Positions 49,401 through 59,315 of a DNA stretch of 64,000 nucleotides are shown here, in pieces. The DNA lies in the NCBI RefSeq assembly GCF_051014445.1, contig NC_135146.1, positions 2,914,001 to 2,978,000 of the forward strand, in the 5' to 3' direction. Source of the stretch: Colletes latitarsis. Taxonomy: Eukaryota; Arthropoda; Insecta; Hymenoptera; Colletidae. Position 1 is the first letter of the stretch. Each line of letters starts with the position of its first letter. The notes below the pieces were generated by a model. That model saw only the letters and a program-made list of their open reading frames with translations. It searched no databases and was not told where the DNA came from. The position numbers and the translations under genes were made by a program.

Positions 49401-49666
49401 CCCACCACAGCGACTCCCCCCCAGTCCACGGCGACGAATCCCCGACCGCGCTCCAACAAGGAGAACGGTGGGGACCCGTCGCCCCCTCCCCATACCGTCG
49501 CCACCAAGCCGTCCGCGTCGCCCACCCAATGAGGGTGATCAGGGACGCGGTACGGCTCGGCGGCGACCGCCAGGCCAACCCCCCACTCCGCGAGGACTTG
49601 GGACATCAAGTCCTGTGCCGCGCGGCAGTGGTTGAGGTTGGCCTGGAGGAGGAGGCGGGGCGGCAT
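46484..49666 (-). CDS. R1-clade ORF2: APE endonuclease and reverse transcriptase
   Basis: 1060 aa, uninterrupted. Residues 1-210 are the APE-type endonuclease that nicks the target: QANLNHCRAAQDL at 8-20, AEPYRVP at 36-42, GDFNAKSVAWG at 124-134 and SDHRY at 200-204. Residues ~430-790 are the reverse transcriptase: RNTAPGPDGVPG, YRPICLLDEVGKLFER, FGFRGGRSTIDAI, motif A SKDIANAFNT (Asp 577), GVPQGSVLGPLLW and motif C CYADDT (YADD 665-668). A CCHC-type knuckle (CCHCDAEQDTADHTLEVC) follows near residue 960, then an Arg-rich tail. The start overlaps the ORF1 stop in TAATG, implying termination-reinitiation. Motif A has Lys before the Asp where copy B has Leu, as also in copy C. Domain order and TAATG fit the R1 clade. 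All catalytic residues I can check are present. Confidence 0.93.
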   Translation of the reverse strand: MPPRLLLQANLNHCRAAQDLMSQVLAEWGVGLAVAAEPYRVPDHPHWVGDADGLVATVWGGGDGSPPFSLLERGRGFVAVDWGGVAVVGCYISPRSGHAAFELYLAEVAACVQRYAARPVLVLGDFNAKSVAWGSPRTSVRGGILGDWAAGLDLRVLNRGSEHTCVRRYGGSIVDVGFATPNAVRMVSGWHVVAGAETLSDHRYIRMEVSAAASASRHGRLRGTPPRRSALRRLDKDALMAAALAATWPQGAAELPSIEEEVARLGALVAGICDAAMPRVGRASPRRAVYWWSDAIAELRVATVRARRQCTRARRRQRTGDGVARARAADDLYGAYRVARVALQVAIKRAKTQAWKELLQTLDDDPWGRPYKVVLNKLRPWAPPVTEGLDPRLLEDVVNTLFPIGERGPRPPAAAAVPVEWTAELGVTQEELAAAIRRLGVRNTAPGPDGVPGRVWVLTQGVLGADLRRLFDRCLRDGRFPPSWKVARMVLLRKEGRPAEFPSAYRPICLLDEVGKLFERVIAARLVEHLSRGDPGLADCQFGFRGGRSTIDAIGRVRALSEAAVSRGGVALAISKDIANAFNTLPWEGIRRGLEYHRVPPCLRAVVGDYLRGRWIEYPGRDGDMRREVYCGVPQGSVLGPLLWNIAYDSVLRAGLPDGVSTVCYADDTLVLAVGAHWGRAMRRAEEGSQRVVDRIRGMGMTVAVHKTEVIAFHSPRQDPPPPLIRVGGADIEVKPQIRYLGLILDSHWRFEKHFRCLVPRLERMVAALGRILPNLGGPAGRVRRLYVAMVQSVALYGAPVWADDLAASRRSMTMLRRVQRRMALRVVRGYRTMSHGAATVLAGMPPMDLLARSHAAMYRHRVDRRAGVGAVPGGQEPAWGDLKRQARQSVLLAWQERLALPTAGHRTVGAVRPLLKEWLDRDHGSLTYRLAQVFSGHGSFGRYLCRIGKEPTARCCHCDAEQDTADHTLEVCPAWEGERRVLVGVVGRDVSLPGVVRAMLGSEEKWRAVASFCENVMLQKEAAGRERELQRAAEARARAVARGRRPVARRRGRPPRRGG

Positions 49667-51579
49667 TAATTAATGGCCGCGCCAGCCTCCTCCCGGCCGT
49701 CCGTCCCCGTAGCACCGTCCACCTCCATGGAGGACGATGCCACCGCCCTCGGCACCGGAGCCGGTGCAGCCCGCCTCTTCCTCTCCTTCCGGGAGGGGGG
49801 GGAGCACTTCTTGCTCCCCACCCTGTGATCGGCTGGCCTCCCCAAGTCCGCACACACCGGGCAGTGGGGGGCCGCCGAGCACTGGCTCGCACGGTGCTCT
49901 TTGGCACCGCAGCGGTAACACTGACCGCTGCGGTCCACCGGCGAGGTGCACCACTGCCTCACGTGCCCCAATTCGAGGCAGCGGTGACACTGGAGCGGGC
50001 GCGGCGCGAGGATTTCCACTCGCGCCGAAACCCACCCCACCAACACCCTCCCGGATTCCGCCACCTTACGGGCGGCGGAGAGGGGGCACCGGGCCCACAC
50101 CGACCCGAGGCCGGAGGGCGACCTGCGGATCTCTCCGATCCGCAGGTCCTCCACAGGACAGTCCCCCGCCCTCGCAAGGGCACGGGACACATCCTGTGCG
50201 CTGACCGAGTCGTCCAGCCCACAAACGCGCATCTCCGTGCGCTTCGTGGGCCGGGCGACCCGGACACCTCGCTCGCCCAGCTGCTCCCGGAGCCTCTGGG
50301 CGAGACGATCCGCCTTCGCGCCGCCTTCTGCACCGGGGATCTCCAGCAAGAGACCCCCGGTCACGGCCCTCTTCGCCCTCACGGAGGCGATGCCCAGCTC
50401 TTCCAGGGAGATATTCTCCCTGGCGAGCCGCATCGCCTCCGCGAGGGTCAGGTCGCCCCCCTGCGCAACGGTCAGCGTCACCGCTGCCGTTTTTGGGGGA
50501 CGACCTGGTCGTGCCTTCCCGACCTTCGCGGCCTTTACCTTGGCCGCCGGCGGCGGAGGCGGAGGCTGCGGTTGCGAGGCCTTCCTCGCCGCCCGCTTCG
50601 CCTTCCGCCCCACCACCTCACTCCACGCCACCCCCCCTTGGGAGGGTGCTGTGGAGGACGCGACCACCGCGACCACGGGTACACCACCCCCCTTGGGGGT
50701 CGCGACCCGGGGCCCTGGTGCCGCAACGCTGGGCGGAGCCTTCACTCCGCCCTTCTTTGCCTTCCCCGACTGTACCGGAACAGGTCGGGGAGGCACCGCC
50801 TTCCTGCTGACCGCTCTTCCGGCGAGGAGCTCCTCCCGGAAGGCGGCCAGCTTGCCATCAATCATGTCCCCAATCCTCCTCAGAAGATCGTCTTCTGAAG
50901 AGGACGGGGACTTCTTCACGGGCGGAGTGCGGGTGGAGGGGCCCGCGGTGCCCCGCACCACTGCCGCCGCACTCCGCTTATTTACCTCCGCCGAGGGACG
51001 CGGCGGTGGAGGAGGAGGGAGGATGGGAGGGAGGGCCGCGCTGTTCCACAGCGCCTCTGCCCTCCTCCTCCCCTGTCGCTCCTCCTCCAACAGGAGCTGC
51101 AGACGGGCGTTCCGCCCTCTGAGCTCCCGCGCCGCCTCCCTCATTTCCTCCGCCGCGGCCTTCAGGGCCTCCGCACCACCGCTTTTCTGCCCCTTAAAGG
51201 CGCAGGCAGCGGCGACTTTCTCCACCCGCCTCAGGGACGAGGAGATCCTCTCCGATATCTCCTCGGTCACCTCGTCCCTGAGGCAACTCAGCCTCACCGA
51301 CGGGCTCATCGCCCCGCCCACCTCGACGACGGCCTGCCCCGTCCTCTTCCTCTTAGAGCCTATGTGGCTCGTGCTGGAGGAGAAGGACGAGACCGACGCC
51401 GTCTCGTCGTCCTCCTCCACCCTCCACGAAGCTGGACCTGGCGCTGAGTGGGGCGCGAGCGCCGCCACCCTAATCCCAACCCCGTCTCCGTCCTCCCCAA
51501 CCGACAAAACCCGCCCCATCCCCATTTTATTTTCTGTGTCCATAAAAATCCCACGAGATGGTCGGAAATAAAGGTCCAC
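49666..51579 (-). CDS. R1-clade ORF1: gag-like RNA-binding protein
   Basis: 637 aa, uninterrupted, starting MDLYFRPSRGIFMDTENK; the MDTENK methionine is an alternative start. The N-terminal third is acidic/Ser-rich with a basic patch (GSKRKRTGQ) that could act in nuclear import. A coiled-coil-like Ala/Glu/Arg segment lies near residues 140-190, and Pro- and Lys/Ala-rich linkers follow. The conserved C-terminal half ends in three knuckle clusters (CHRCLELGHVRQWC, CYRCGAKEHRASQC, CPVCADLGRPADH) that bind nucleic acid, and in a short tail, EEAGAAIN. In R1-clade elements such a protein packages the RNA. Confidence 0.92.
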   Translation of the reverse strand: MDLYFRPSRGIFMDTENKMGMGRVLSVGEDGDGVGIRVAALAPHSAPGPASWRVEEDDETASVSSFSSSTSHIGSKRKRTGQAVVEVGGAMSPSVRLSCLRDEVTEEISERISSSLRRVEKVAAACAFKGQKSGGAEALKAAAEEMREAARELRGRNARLQLLLEEERQGRRRAEALWNSAALPPILPPPPPPRPSAEVNKRSAAAVVRGTAGPSTRTPPVKKSPSSSEDDLLRRIGDMIDGKLAAFREELLAGRAVSRKAVPPRPVPVQSGKAKKGGVKAPPSVAAPGPRVATPKGGGVPVVAVVASSTAPSQGGVAWSEVVGRKAKRAARKASQPQPPPPPPAAKVKAAKVGKARPGRPPKTAAVTLTVAQGGDLTLAEAMRLARENISLEELGIASVRAKRAVTGGLLLEIPGAEGGAKADRLAQRLREQLGERGVRVARPTKRTEMRVCGLDDSVSAQDVSRALARAGDCPVEDLRIGEIRRSPSGLGSVWARCPLSAARKVAESGRVLVGWVSARVEILAPRPLQCHRCLELGHVRQWCTSPVDRSGQCYRCGAKEHRASQCSAAPHCPVCADLGRPADHRVGSKKCSPPSRKERKRRAAPAPVPRAVASSSMEVDGATGTDGREEAGAAIN

Positions 51580-51927
51580 CCGGACAGAGCCGCCTTACCC
51601 GGGTAAGCCTAATACTCCGGGGGTTCGGCAGGTTCCCCGGAGGTGGTCGCTTGGGATTGGGCCTTCTCCCCCAACCATGCATCCCATCGCCGCGCACCAT
51701 AGCTTAGGATTGGAGGGCGATTTTATAGAGTCGCCATACTCGTGGCCCAGGCGGTTAAGCCAAGACCCCCGTTCCTCCTGCCGTCACGTACCATTCACAA
51801 AACCAATAGGGAATTGTGAATGGGTCGTTGTGACGACCAACAGGAGGCTTACGGTGTGTGTATGACTCGGGTACCCCGGGTTCGTTAAGCCCGTACTGCA
51901 GCTGAAAGGCTGGCAGCCCCTGAGGGG
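51580..51927 (-). promoter_or_regulatory. 5' UTR / presumptive internal promoter of copy D
   Basis: About 348 bp shared with copies B, C and E, including GTACGTGACGGCAGGAGGAA, GGCTTAACCGCC and CGATGGGATGCATGGTTGG. It stays similar to copy B even though ORF1 beyond it does not, which suggests a constrained promoter or RNA element. No TATA box is relied upon; a downstream-type promoter would be expected. Confidence 0.6.
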
Positions 51928-52477
51928 GTGACCAGTACTCTTGCAAATTCGCGAGCGGCATTGTCCCCATATTTATTATAACGCCAATAAATGCCCACAT
52001 TTCTTCGGTAGTCACACTGTGCCAAGTTCGCCATATCGAGTACGGTGATAGCGTCTTGTTCTCTAACTTTCTTCTAGCATAATTATTTGCTTCTGTAACT
52101 ACTTCATTTACGAGTTCATCAGTAAAAAATAATTTAAAAAAATCTAACGGTTCTTTCGTGTCTGCGAATATGTGCGGTCCTGCAGGATTGTTGCCGGCTA
52201 TAAACGGTATTCTCTGGGGTATTTCTTCGGATTCTGGACAGCTAATCCATTCGGAACTGTCGGATTGTGGGTCTTCTCCAGCATCACTGTTACTGTCACC
52301 TTCACTGTCTATTATTCTAATTTTTCGCCTTCTTACACCTCTTACTTCATCATTATCATCATCACTGCTCGCGTTCTCTCTATCGTCAAGTTCTCTGTGT
52401 ATAGATGTAATTTCCTCGTTTAGCAACTCTAAATCAAACTCATCTTCACTAGAGCTTATTTCATTATTACGTTCCAT
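51928..52477 (-). pseudogene. piggyBac transposase, N-terminal part
   Basis: From a probable start MERNNEISSSEDEFDLELL (52477) the frame reads an acidic, Ser-rich N-terminus, then FAGNNPAG-type and FFTDELVNEVVTEANNYA, then MWAFIGVIINMGTMPLANLQ ending EYWS, where copy D begins. The FFTDELVNxIVxxTN and FLGIxIxMG blocks are characteristic of piggyBac DDE_Tnp_1_7 proteins. The catalytic core that should follow is absent. Confidence 0.87.
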
Positions 52478-53030
52478 GGTAATGGGGATCAAAAACTTCA
52501 ACTTTTCTAGACCCTTTGCCACGGCTGTCAGGTTCGAACTGAGACCGAAAATGCAATCCGGTTCGTGGTTGCGTACTAATTTCAGATAAGAAAGTCTTAT
52601 CTCCATTTGCAGGGATATCATTTCACACTTCATAAGAATATACAAACAGAGCGTAGGAACTCACGCCGAAGAAACTAAACGTAAACAACTACCGCCGCGC
52701 ATCAAGTTACCGCAGCGTACGAAGTGGTGAGCAACAGTCACCTCTCGAGTTGCGGCATGAAATCGCGTGGTGAGTGAGACTCACCTCTCGAGTGCAAAGG
52801 GTTAACATGATTGCGTCTAAACAACTGAATGAATTTCAATGAAACTTTACGTTTAAGTTTTATATTTTCGTTTCAAGGTCTGATTAGATTTAGAGCGCGA
52901 TCAGCTCCCGGATGATGATGATTATACGTCCTATAGTTTTATAATTATTTCGATACATATACATTTGAAAAAATTTTTAATACGATTTATATAAATCTTA
53001 AGAAGGATTAAGATCAAACAAACTTTTCTT

Positions 53031-53814
53031 CTATTTTTTCTAGAACGGAAAAATTAAACGAAATCTTACACATTGCATACCTACCTATACCACATTAAAA
53101 ACGTATTCCACAAATATTTTAGAATAATGTTCAAAGCAGTCTTACTCTTAAAGGGTTAATTAAGAAATAAATATTTAGAAATTGGATTAAGTAAAATTTA
53201 TTGAAATGAAAAACCACTCTTAACCATTACCGCGCACGCTGTAACAATCTTCAATAACAAATATTTTCTAAAGATATGATCTAAATAAGAGAATGAATTG
53301 CTACAGAAATAGATTACTACTGACTTTTCCCACTATGTTTTTCAATAACCGTATCAATTTGTTACACAGAATCAAATGTTATATATTTGACTTAACTTTA
53401 CATAATAATATAATCGAAATATTGGAAAAACAATTATGTGCACGTTACTGTTCAATGGAAATCTGATGGATCTCAATTTCTATCCTTCCATTAGGATGTA
53501 AAAAATAGTTATTTATTTGTACACAAAATAGTTTTCTATTTTTCACATTCGTCTTGCCTTTTTCTTTATTCCCCACTGAATTCATTACTGTAAAATGGAA
53601 TACATTAAATTGATTGCTATTCATGCAGTAGAATTTTATTTTTAATTATTGCACTTTAAAAACCTACGGAGATTAGGCTATATATGTATATCTACGCCCC
53701 TTCTTTCTCAATCCTCGTCGTTTCTACGACCCAGTAACCCGCGAAGAGTATAAACAAAACACTGTTGTCTACCTGCATGAGTCACTGCTGTAACAGCAGG
53801 TAGGAAAAATACAG
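53031..53814. other. Interior of the fold-back element, non-coding
   Basis: AT-rich, no reading frame supported. It resembles the interior of 30387-32978 near its edges (AAATCTTACACATTGCAT-type words near 53060). Confidence 0.45.
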
Positions 53815-54480
53815 ATAAAGTTTATTTGATCTTAATCCATCTTAAGATTTATATAAAACGTTTTAAAAAATCTTTACAAATAATGTATACATATGCATCG
53901 GAATAATTATAAAATTATAGGACGTATAATCATCATCATCCGGGAGCTGATCGCGCTCTAAATCTAATCAGACCTTGAAACGAAAATATAAAACTTAAAC
54001 GTAAAGTTTCATTGAAATTCATTCAGTTGTTTAGTCGCAATCATGTTAATAGCATAGGAACAAAAAAAAATTTCTTTTTTTTTAATAGTCACGATATGAT
54101 CAGGGGGTCCTAAAACGTGTATTTTCGTTAAATAAAATTTACGAAATTTTTCTTTCATTCTGTTACTTATACCTTACATAAGTTGGAAAGTAAAAAAGCT
54201 GGGGTAGTCGAGACTTGGAATCGTATGCCGATTATCGCGAGATTGTATTTCAGTTGTTTCTCTTTTACAAGAGTAAGAAGGAAAGGCTCACACTAGCATT
54301 CCTTAACGATTTCCCGAAGTTGTGCGAAGTGCCGAGCTCACGTATGTACCCGTGGTTCCAGCGGTAGGATATGTCTGCTATCCGCATCACACCGTTGCAC
54401 GCTCAGGAAGTTCGTCGTCACTATTGTCGATTTTGATGCACTCAGTAATGCCCGATGTGCCAGTGTGGCCAGATCGGGCA

Positions 54481-54650
54481 TAATTGAATGCATCGAATTC
54501 GACACAATTCCGGGAAAACGATAAAGAACGTTAGTGTGAGCCATTCCTTTTTACTCTCGTAAAAGAGAAGCAGCAGAAATACGACTCTGCGATAATCGGC
54601 ATACGATTCAAAGTCTCGAATGCCCCAGCATTTTTACTTTCTGACCTCCA
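54481..54650 (+). repeat. Extra partial arm of the fold-back family, direct orientation
   Basis: The stretch from ATTCCGGGAAAACGATAAAG to TTTTTACTTTCTGACC matches 45000-45142 of the left arm in the same orientation, directly after the inverted right arm ends. It is a second, partial copy joined at the end of the element. The ~185 bp after it (to 54835) show nothing further. Confidence 0.6.
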
Positions 54651-54835
54651 GCGAGTCACAGCCCAAATCATAAACCATATACGAAAATAGAAGTTTAGGA
54701 ATGATTTGGATAAAAATACGACAAACAAATTATTGTAAATATATCTGTATCTATTGTGCAACAGTAACAAAATAAATGAATATTGCTTAACATAAAAAAT
54801 GTTTATTCTGCCTCCGTATTCCCTCCGTCTTCGAT

Positions 54836-57800
54836 GTTAGTCCTGTCGTCGCTATTTGCCGTTTTCGCTATCAGCCCCGCCTACGTTATTCACCCCTCCT
54901 TACTCTATTCGCCCCGTCCCCCTATTCAGCCCGTTTTCGTTGTTCGCCTCGTCTTCGTCAATCGCCCCGTCCCCCTATTTGGCCCGTTTACGCTGGCCAC
55001 AACGTCCCTTGTTCGCCCCGACCCCTTATTCGGCCCGTTTTCACAGGTCGCCCCGTCCCCCAATTCAGCCCGTTTTCGCTGGTTGCCTCGTATTCCTTAT
55101 TACCCACGCCTCTACTATTCGCCCTATTTTCGTTGTTGGCCCCTTCTTTGACACTCGCCACGTCACCCTTTCCCGACCGTTTACGCTGGTCGCCTCGTCT
55201 TCCTTATTCGCCTCGTTTTTACCATTTGCCTCGTCCCCTTACTCGGCCCCTTATCGCTGGTCGCTCCGTCCCCCTATTCGGCCCGCTTTCGCTGCTCGCT
55301 CCGTCCCCCTATACTACCCGTTTTCTCTGGGCACCTCGAATTCCTCATTTCCCGCGTCATTTGTATTCGCCCTATTTTCGTTGTTCGCCCCTTCTTGGAC
55401 ATTGGCCCCGTCACCTTTTCCGGCCTGTTCACGCTGGTCGCCCCGTCTTGCTTATTCGCCCCGTTTTTACCATTTGTCCCGCCCCCCTATTCGGCCCGTT
55501 TTCGCTAGTCGCCCCGTCCCCCTATTCGATCCATTTTCGCCGGTCGCCCCGTCGCCCTATTCGGCCCGTTTTCTTCGTTCGCCCCGTCCCCCTATTTGGC
55601 CCGTTATCGCTGGTCCGCCGTCATTCCAATACAACCCCTTCTCATCGTTCGCCCCGTCTTCGACATTCGCCCCGACCCCATATTGGGCCCATTTTCGCCG
55701 TTTGTCCCGTCATCGACATTCGCCCCGCCCCCCTATTCGGCCCGTTTACGCTGTTCGCCTCGTTTTCCTTATTCGCCCCGTTTTTACCATTTTCCCCGTC
55801 TCCCTATTCGGCCAGTTTTCGCTGGTCGCCCCATATTCCAATTTGCCCCGTTGTCGATGTTCGCCCCGTTCCCCTATTCGGCCCGTCTTCGCTCGTCGCC
55901 CCGTCATACCTATTCACCCCCTTTTCGTCGTAAGCCCCGTCTTCGACATTCGTCCCGTCTCCGTATTCGGACCGTGTTCTCTGGCTGCCCCGTCATTCCT
56001 ATTTTCCCCGTTTTCGTTGTTTCGTTGTTCGCCCCGTCTTCGTAATTCGTCCCGTCCACCTACTTGGCCTGCTTTCGCTGGTCGCCCCGTCCCCCTATTC
56101 GGCCCGTCTTCGCTGCTCGCTCCATCCCCCTATTCTACCCGTTTTCTCTGGTCACCCCGAATTCCTCATTCCACGCGTCATCTGTATTCGCCCTATTTTC
56201 GTTGGTCGCCTCTTCTTGACAATTGGCCCCGTCACCTTTTCCGGCCCGTTCACGCTGGTCGCATTGTCTTGCTTACTCGTCCCGTTTAAACATTTGCCCC
56301 GTCCCCCTATTCGGCCCGTCTTCGCTCGTCGCCATGTCCCCCTATTTGGCCCGTTATCGCTGGTCCCCCCGTCGTTCCTATTCACCCCATTCTCGTCGTT
56401 CGCCCCGTCTTAGGCATTCGCCCCGTCCCCGCATATTGGGCCCGCTTTCGCTGGTCGCCCCGTCCCCCTATTGGGTCCGTTATCGCTGGTCCGCCGTCAT
56501 TCCAATGCACCCCATTCTCGTCGTTCGCCCCGACTTCGACATTTGCCCCGTCCCCATATTGGGCCCGTTTTCGCTGGTCGCCACGTCCCCCTATTCGGCC
56601 CGTTATCGCTGGTCGCCCCGTCATTCCTATTCACCCCCTTTTCGTCGTTCGCCCCGTCTTCGACATTCATCCCGTCTCCGTATTCGGACCGTGTTCGCTG
56701 GTTGCCCCGTCATTTCTATTTTCCCCGTTTTCGTTGTTTCGTTGTTCGCCCCGTCTTCGTGATTCGCCCCGACCCCCTATTCGGCCCGCTTTCGCTGGTC
56801 GCCCCGTCCCCCTATTCGGCCCGTTTTCGCTGGTCGCACCGTCCCCCTATTCTACCCGTTTTCTCTGGGCGCCCCGAATTCCTCATTCCCCGCGTCATTC
56901 GTATTCGCCCTATTTTCGTTGTTCGCCTCTACTTGGACATTCGCCCCGTCACCCTTTCCGGCCCGTTTACGCTGGTCGCCCCGTCTTGCTTATTCGCCCC
57001 GTTTTTACCATTTGCCCCGTCCCCCTATTCGGCCCGTTTTCTCTGGTCGCCACGTTCCCCTATTCGACCCGTTTTCGCTGGTCGCCTCGTCCCCCTATTC
57101 GGCCCGATTTCGCTGTTCGTCCCTCATTCCCATTTGTCCCGATAACGATATTTGCCCCGTTCCTGTATTCGGTCCGATTACGCTGGTCACCCGTCCCTTG
57201 TACTCCCCGACCCCATATTTGTCCCGTTTTCGCTGGTCTTCCTGCCTTCCTTATTCGCCCCGTTATTGCCAATTGTCTGGCCCCCATTTGTCCCGTTATT
57301 GCCATTCGCCCCGTTTCCCGATTCGGCCCTTTTTTCGCTGGTCGCCCCTTCATTCATATTTGCCGCGTTGTCGTCGTTCGCCCCGTCCCCCTATTCGGCC
57401 CGCTTTCGCTGGTCTCCCGTCCCCCTATTTGGCCCGTTATCGCTGGTCCGCCGTCATTCCAATTCACCCCCTTCTCATCGTTCGCCCCGTCTTCGACATT
57501 CGCCCCGACCCCATGTTGGGCCCATTTTCGCCGTTCGTCCCGTCATCGACATTCGCCCGGTCCCCCTATTCGGCCCGTTTACGCTGTTCGCCTCGTTTTC
57601 CTTATTCGCCCTGTTTTTACCATTTTCCCCGTCTCCCTATTCGGCCAGTTGTCGCTGGTCGCCCCATATTCCAATTTGCCCCGTTGTCGATCTTCGCCCC
57701 GTTCCTCTATTCGGCCCGTCTTCGCTCGTCGCCCCGTCCCCCTATTCGGCCCGCTTTCGCTGGTCTCCTGTCCCCCTATTCGGCCCGCTTTCGCTGGTCT

Positions 57801-58557
57801 CCCGTCCCCCTATTCGGCCCGTTTTCGCTGGTTGCCGCGTCCCCATATTCGATCCGTCTTCGCTGGTCGTCCCGTCCCCTTGTTCGGTCCGTTTTCGCCG
57901 GTCGCCCGGTCTTCCTTATTCGCCACGTTTTCGATGTTCTCCACGTCCCCCTATTTGGCCCGTTATCGCTGGTCCGCCGTCATTCCAATTCACCCGCTTC
58001 TCATCGTTCGCCCCGTCTTCGACTTTCGCCCCGACCCCATATTGGGCCCATTTTCGCCGTTCGTCCCCGTCCCCCTATTCGGCCCGTTTACGCTGTTCGC
58101 CTCGTTTTCCTTACTCGTCCCGTTTTTACCATTTGCCCCGTCCCCATATTGGGCCCGTTTTCGCAGGTCGCCACGTCCCCCTATTCGGCCCGTTATCGCT
58201 GGTCGCCCCGTCATTCCTATTCACCCCCTTTTCGTCGTTCGCCCCGTCTTCGACATTCGTCCCGTCTCCGTATTCGGACCGTGTTCTCTGGTTGCCCCGT
58301 CATTCCTATTTTCCCCGTTTTCGTTGTTTCGTTGTTCGCCCCGTTCCCCTATTCGGCCCGCTTTCGCTGGTCGCCTCGTCCCCCTATTCGGCCCGTCTTC
58401 GCTGCTCGCTCCATCCCCCTATTCTACCCGTTTCCTCTGGGCACCCCGAATTCCTCATTCCCCGCGTCATCTGTATTCGTCCTATTTTCGTTGGTCGCCT
58501 CTTCTTAGACATTGGCCCCGTCACCCTTTCCGACCCGTTTCCGCTGGTCGTCCCGTC
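54836..58557. repeat. 35-bp GC-rich minisatellite, part 1
   Basis: About 105 degenerate copies of a 35-bp unit, CGCCCCGTCCCCCTATTCGG then CCCGTTTTCGCTGGT. Because 35 is not a multiple of three and the unit has no stop in any forward frame, all three + frames stay open for long stretches. A 35-residue repeat results (PLFGPFSLVA, SPYSARFRWSP and PPIRPVFAGRP in turn). I do not call these frames genes: they have no conserved start, and each is the same DNA read in a different phase. Confidence 0.9.
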
Positions 58558-59315
58558 TTTTTTTTTTTTTTTTTTTTTTTTTGTCGTGGGGAAAATCTTC
58601 GAAAGACTCCCTCCCACCTCCTTGGGGAGAGGTGGGAGGGGTGTGTGGGATTCCCCGCGCCCGTACAACGACAGGCGCGGGACCTACCCACTAAAAACCC
58701 CACGGTGACCCTTCGGCACGCTTTGGGAGGATACCGGGAATCGCTCGAAGCATTCTTCCGGTATCCTCCCCGTGCCCGCGCTTTCGCGCCCATCCCCCGG
58801 GGGGACAATCGGTCCCCCCAGTAGACACACTGCCTCATAGCGGCGGGACGGGGCCACTCCATCCCGCCGCTATCCGTCCCGGGGCCGCGTTTAGTGGCGG
58901 CTGCGAGCCCCAACTCGCAACCGCCCGCGACCCCGTTTCCACCCCTCGGCGGCCGGGCGTTCATGGCCGCACCAGACCGCCGAGGGTGCCTCCCCTTGCG
59001 TCGGACCGGTAGGGGGAGGCACTCCTACCCCCAACCGGTCCGACCCGGCGCCGCCTGGCGGGAGGAGGGTCCCCTCAGGACCCCCCTCCCAGCCTAGGTC
59101 ATCCGCCACGCCGAGGCGGCCGCCCGCGACGCCTCGCGACCGGGCGACGACCTCGGGCCACCGCACGAGCGTGAGCTTCAGCGCGCCGCTGAAGCTCGCG
59201 CTCCCTCCCCGCGGCCTCCTTCTGCAACATTACGTTCTCGCAGAAGGAGGCCACGGCCCTCCACTTCTCCTCGCTGCCGAGCATGGCGCGCACCACGCCC
59301 GGCAGCGAGACATCC
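58558..59315 (-). mobile_element. 5'-truncated R1-clade copy (F) inside the minisatellite
   Basis: A T-run (58558-58582) is followed by the 3' UTR and the last ~65 codons of ORF2 (59296-59099 on -). It is almost identical to copy D, including the ~84-bp 3' UTR segment that copy C lacks. It is truncated at GCGAGACATCC (59315), a typical result of incomplete reverse transcription. No clear target duplication could be assigned in the repetitive flank. Confidence 0.9.

Larger units (their letters stand above)
45948..51927 (-). mobile_element. Intact full-length R1-clade retrotransposon (copy D)
   Basis: About 5.98 kb: 5' end CCCCCTCAGGGG at ~51927, ~348-bp 5' UTR, ORF1, ORF2, ~515-bp 3' UTR and a poly(A) (T-run 45948-45967). 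Both frames are uninterrupted. It has no obvious target duplication; instead about 750 bp of piggyBac coding sequence is missing at the site. Closest relative in the window: copy C, nearly identical. Confidence 0.95.
45279..52801 (-). mobile_element. piggyBac-superfamily transposon, interrupted by R1 copy D
   Basis: TTAA flanks both ends (45275-45278 and 52802-52805). Terminal inverted repeats CCCTTTGCGCTCGAGG and CTCTCGAGTGCAAAGGG agree at all but one position over ~15 bp. A split transposase lies on the - strand. Of about 7.5 kb only ~1.5 kb is piggyBac; the rest is copy D plus a scrap of satellite. Confidence 0.9.
44865..54480. mobile_element. Fold-back element with long inverted arms, split by piggyBac
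   Basis: Left arm: about 44870-45274 continued at 52806-53030. Right arm: about 53815-54480, its near reverse complement; for example TCATCATCATCCGGGAGCTG on the right mirrors CAGCTCCCGGATGATGATGA on the left. The sequence is homologous to the arms of 30387-32978. The piggyBac insertion falls at a TTAA inside the left arm, and removing it restores continuity with the other copy. The ~780-bp interior is AT-rich and non-coding. Confidence 0.75.

Noticed and set aside
47525..49669. 714-codon open frame on + antisense to ORF2 of copy D (also 18230-19768 in copy C, and 50237-51571 antisense to ORF1)
   Set aside because: These are shadows of GC-rich coding sequence on the other strand. They show no domains, and the true frames have all expected catalytic motifs.
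54836..58824. Overlapping open frames of 477-696 codons in all three + frames
   Set aside because: They are produced by the 35-bp tandem repeat read in different phases, and one runs on into the antisense 3' UTR of copy F. There is no evidence of selection on any one frame.
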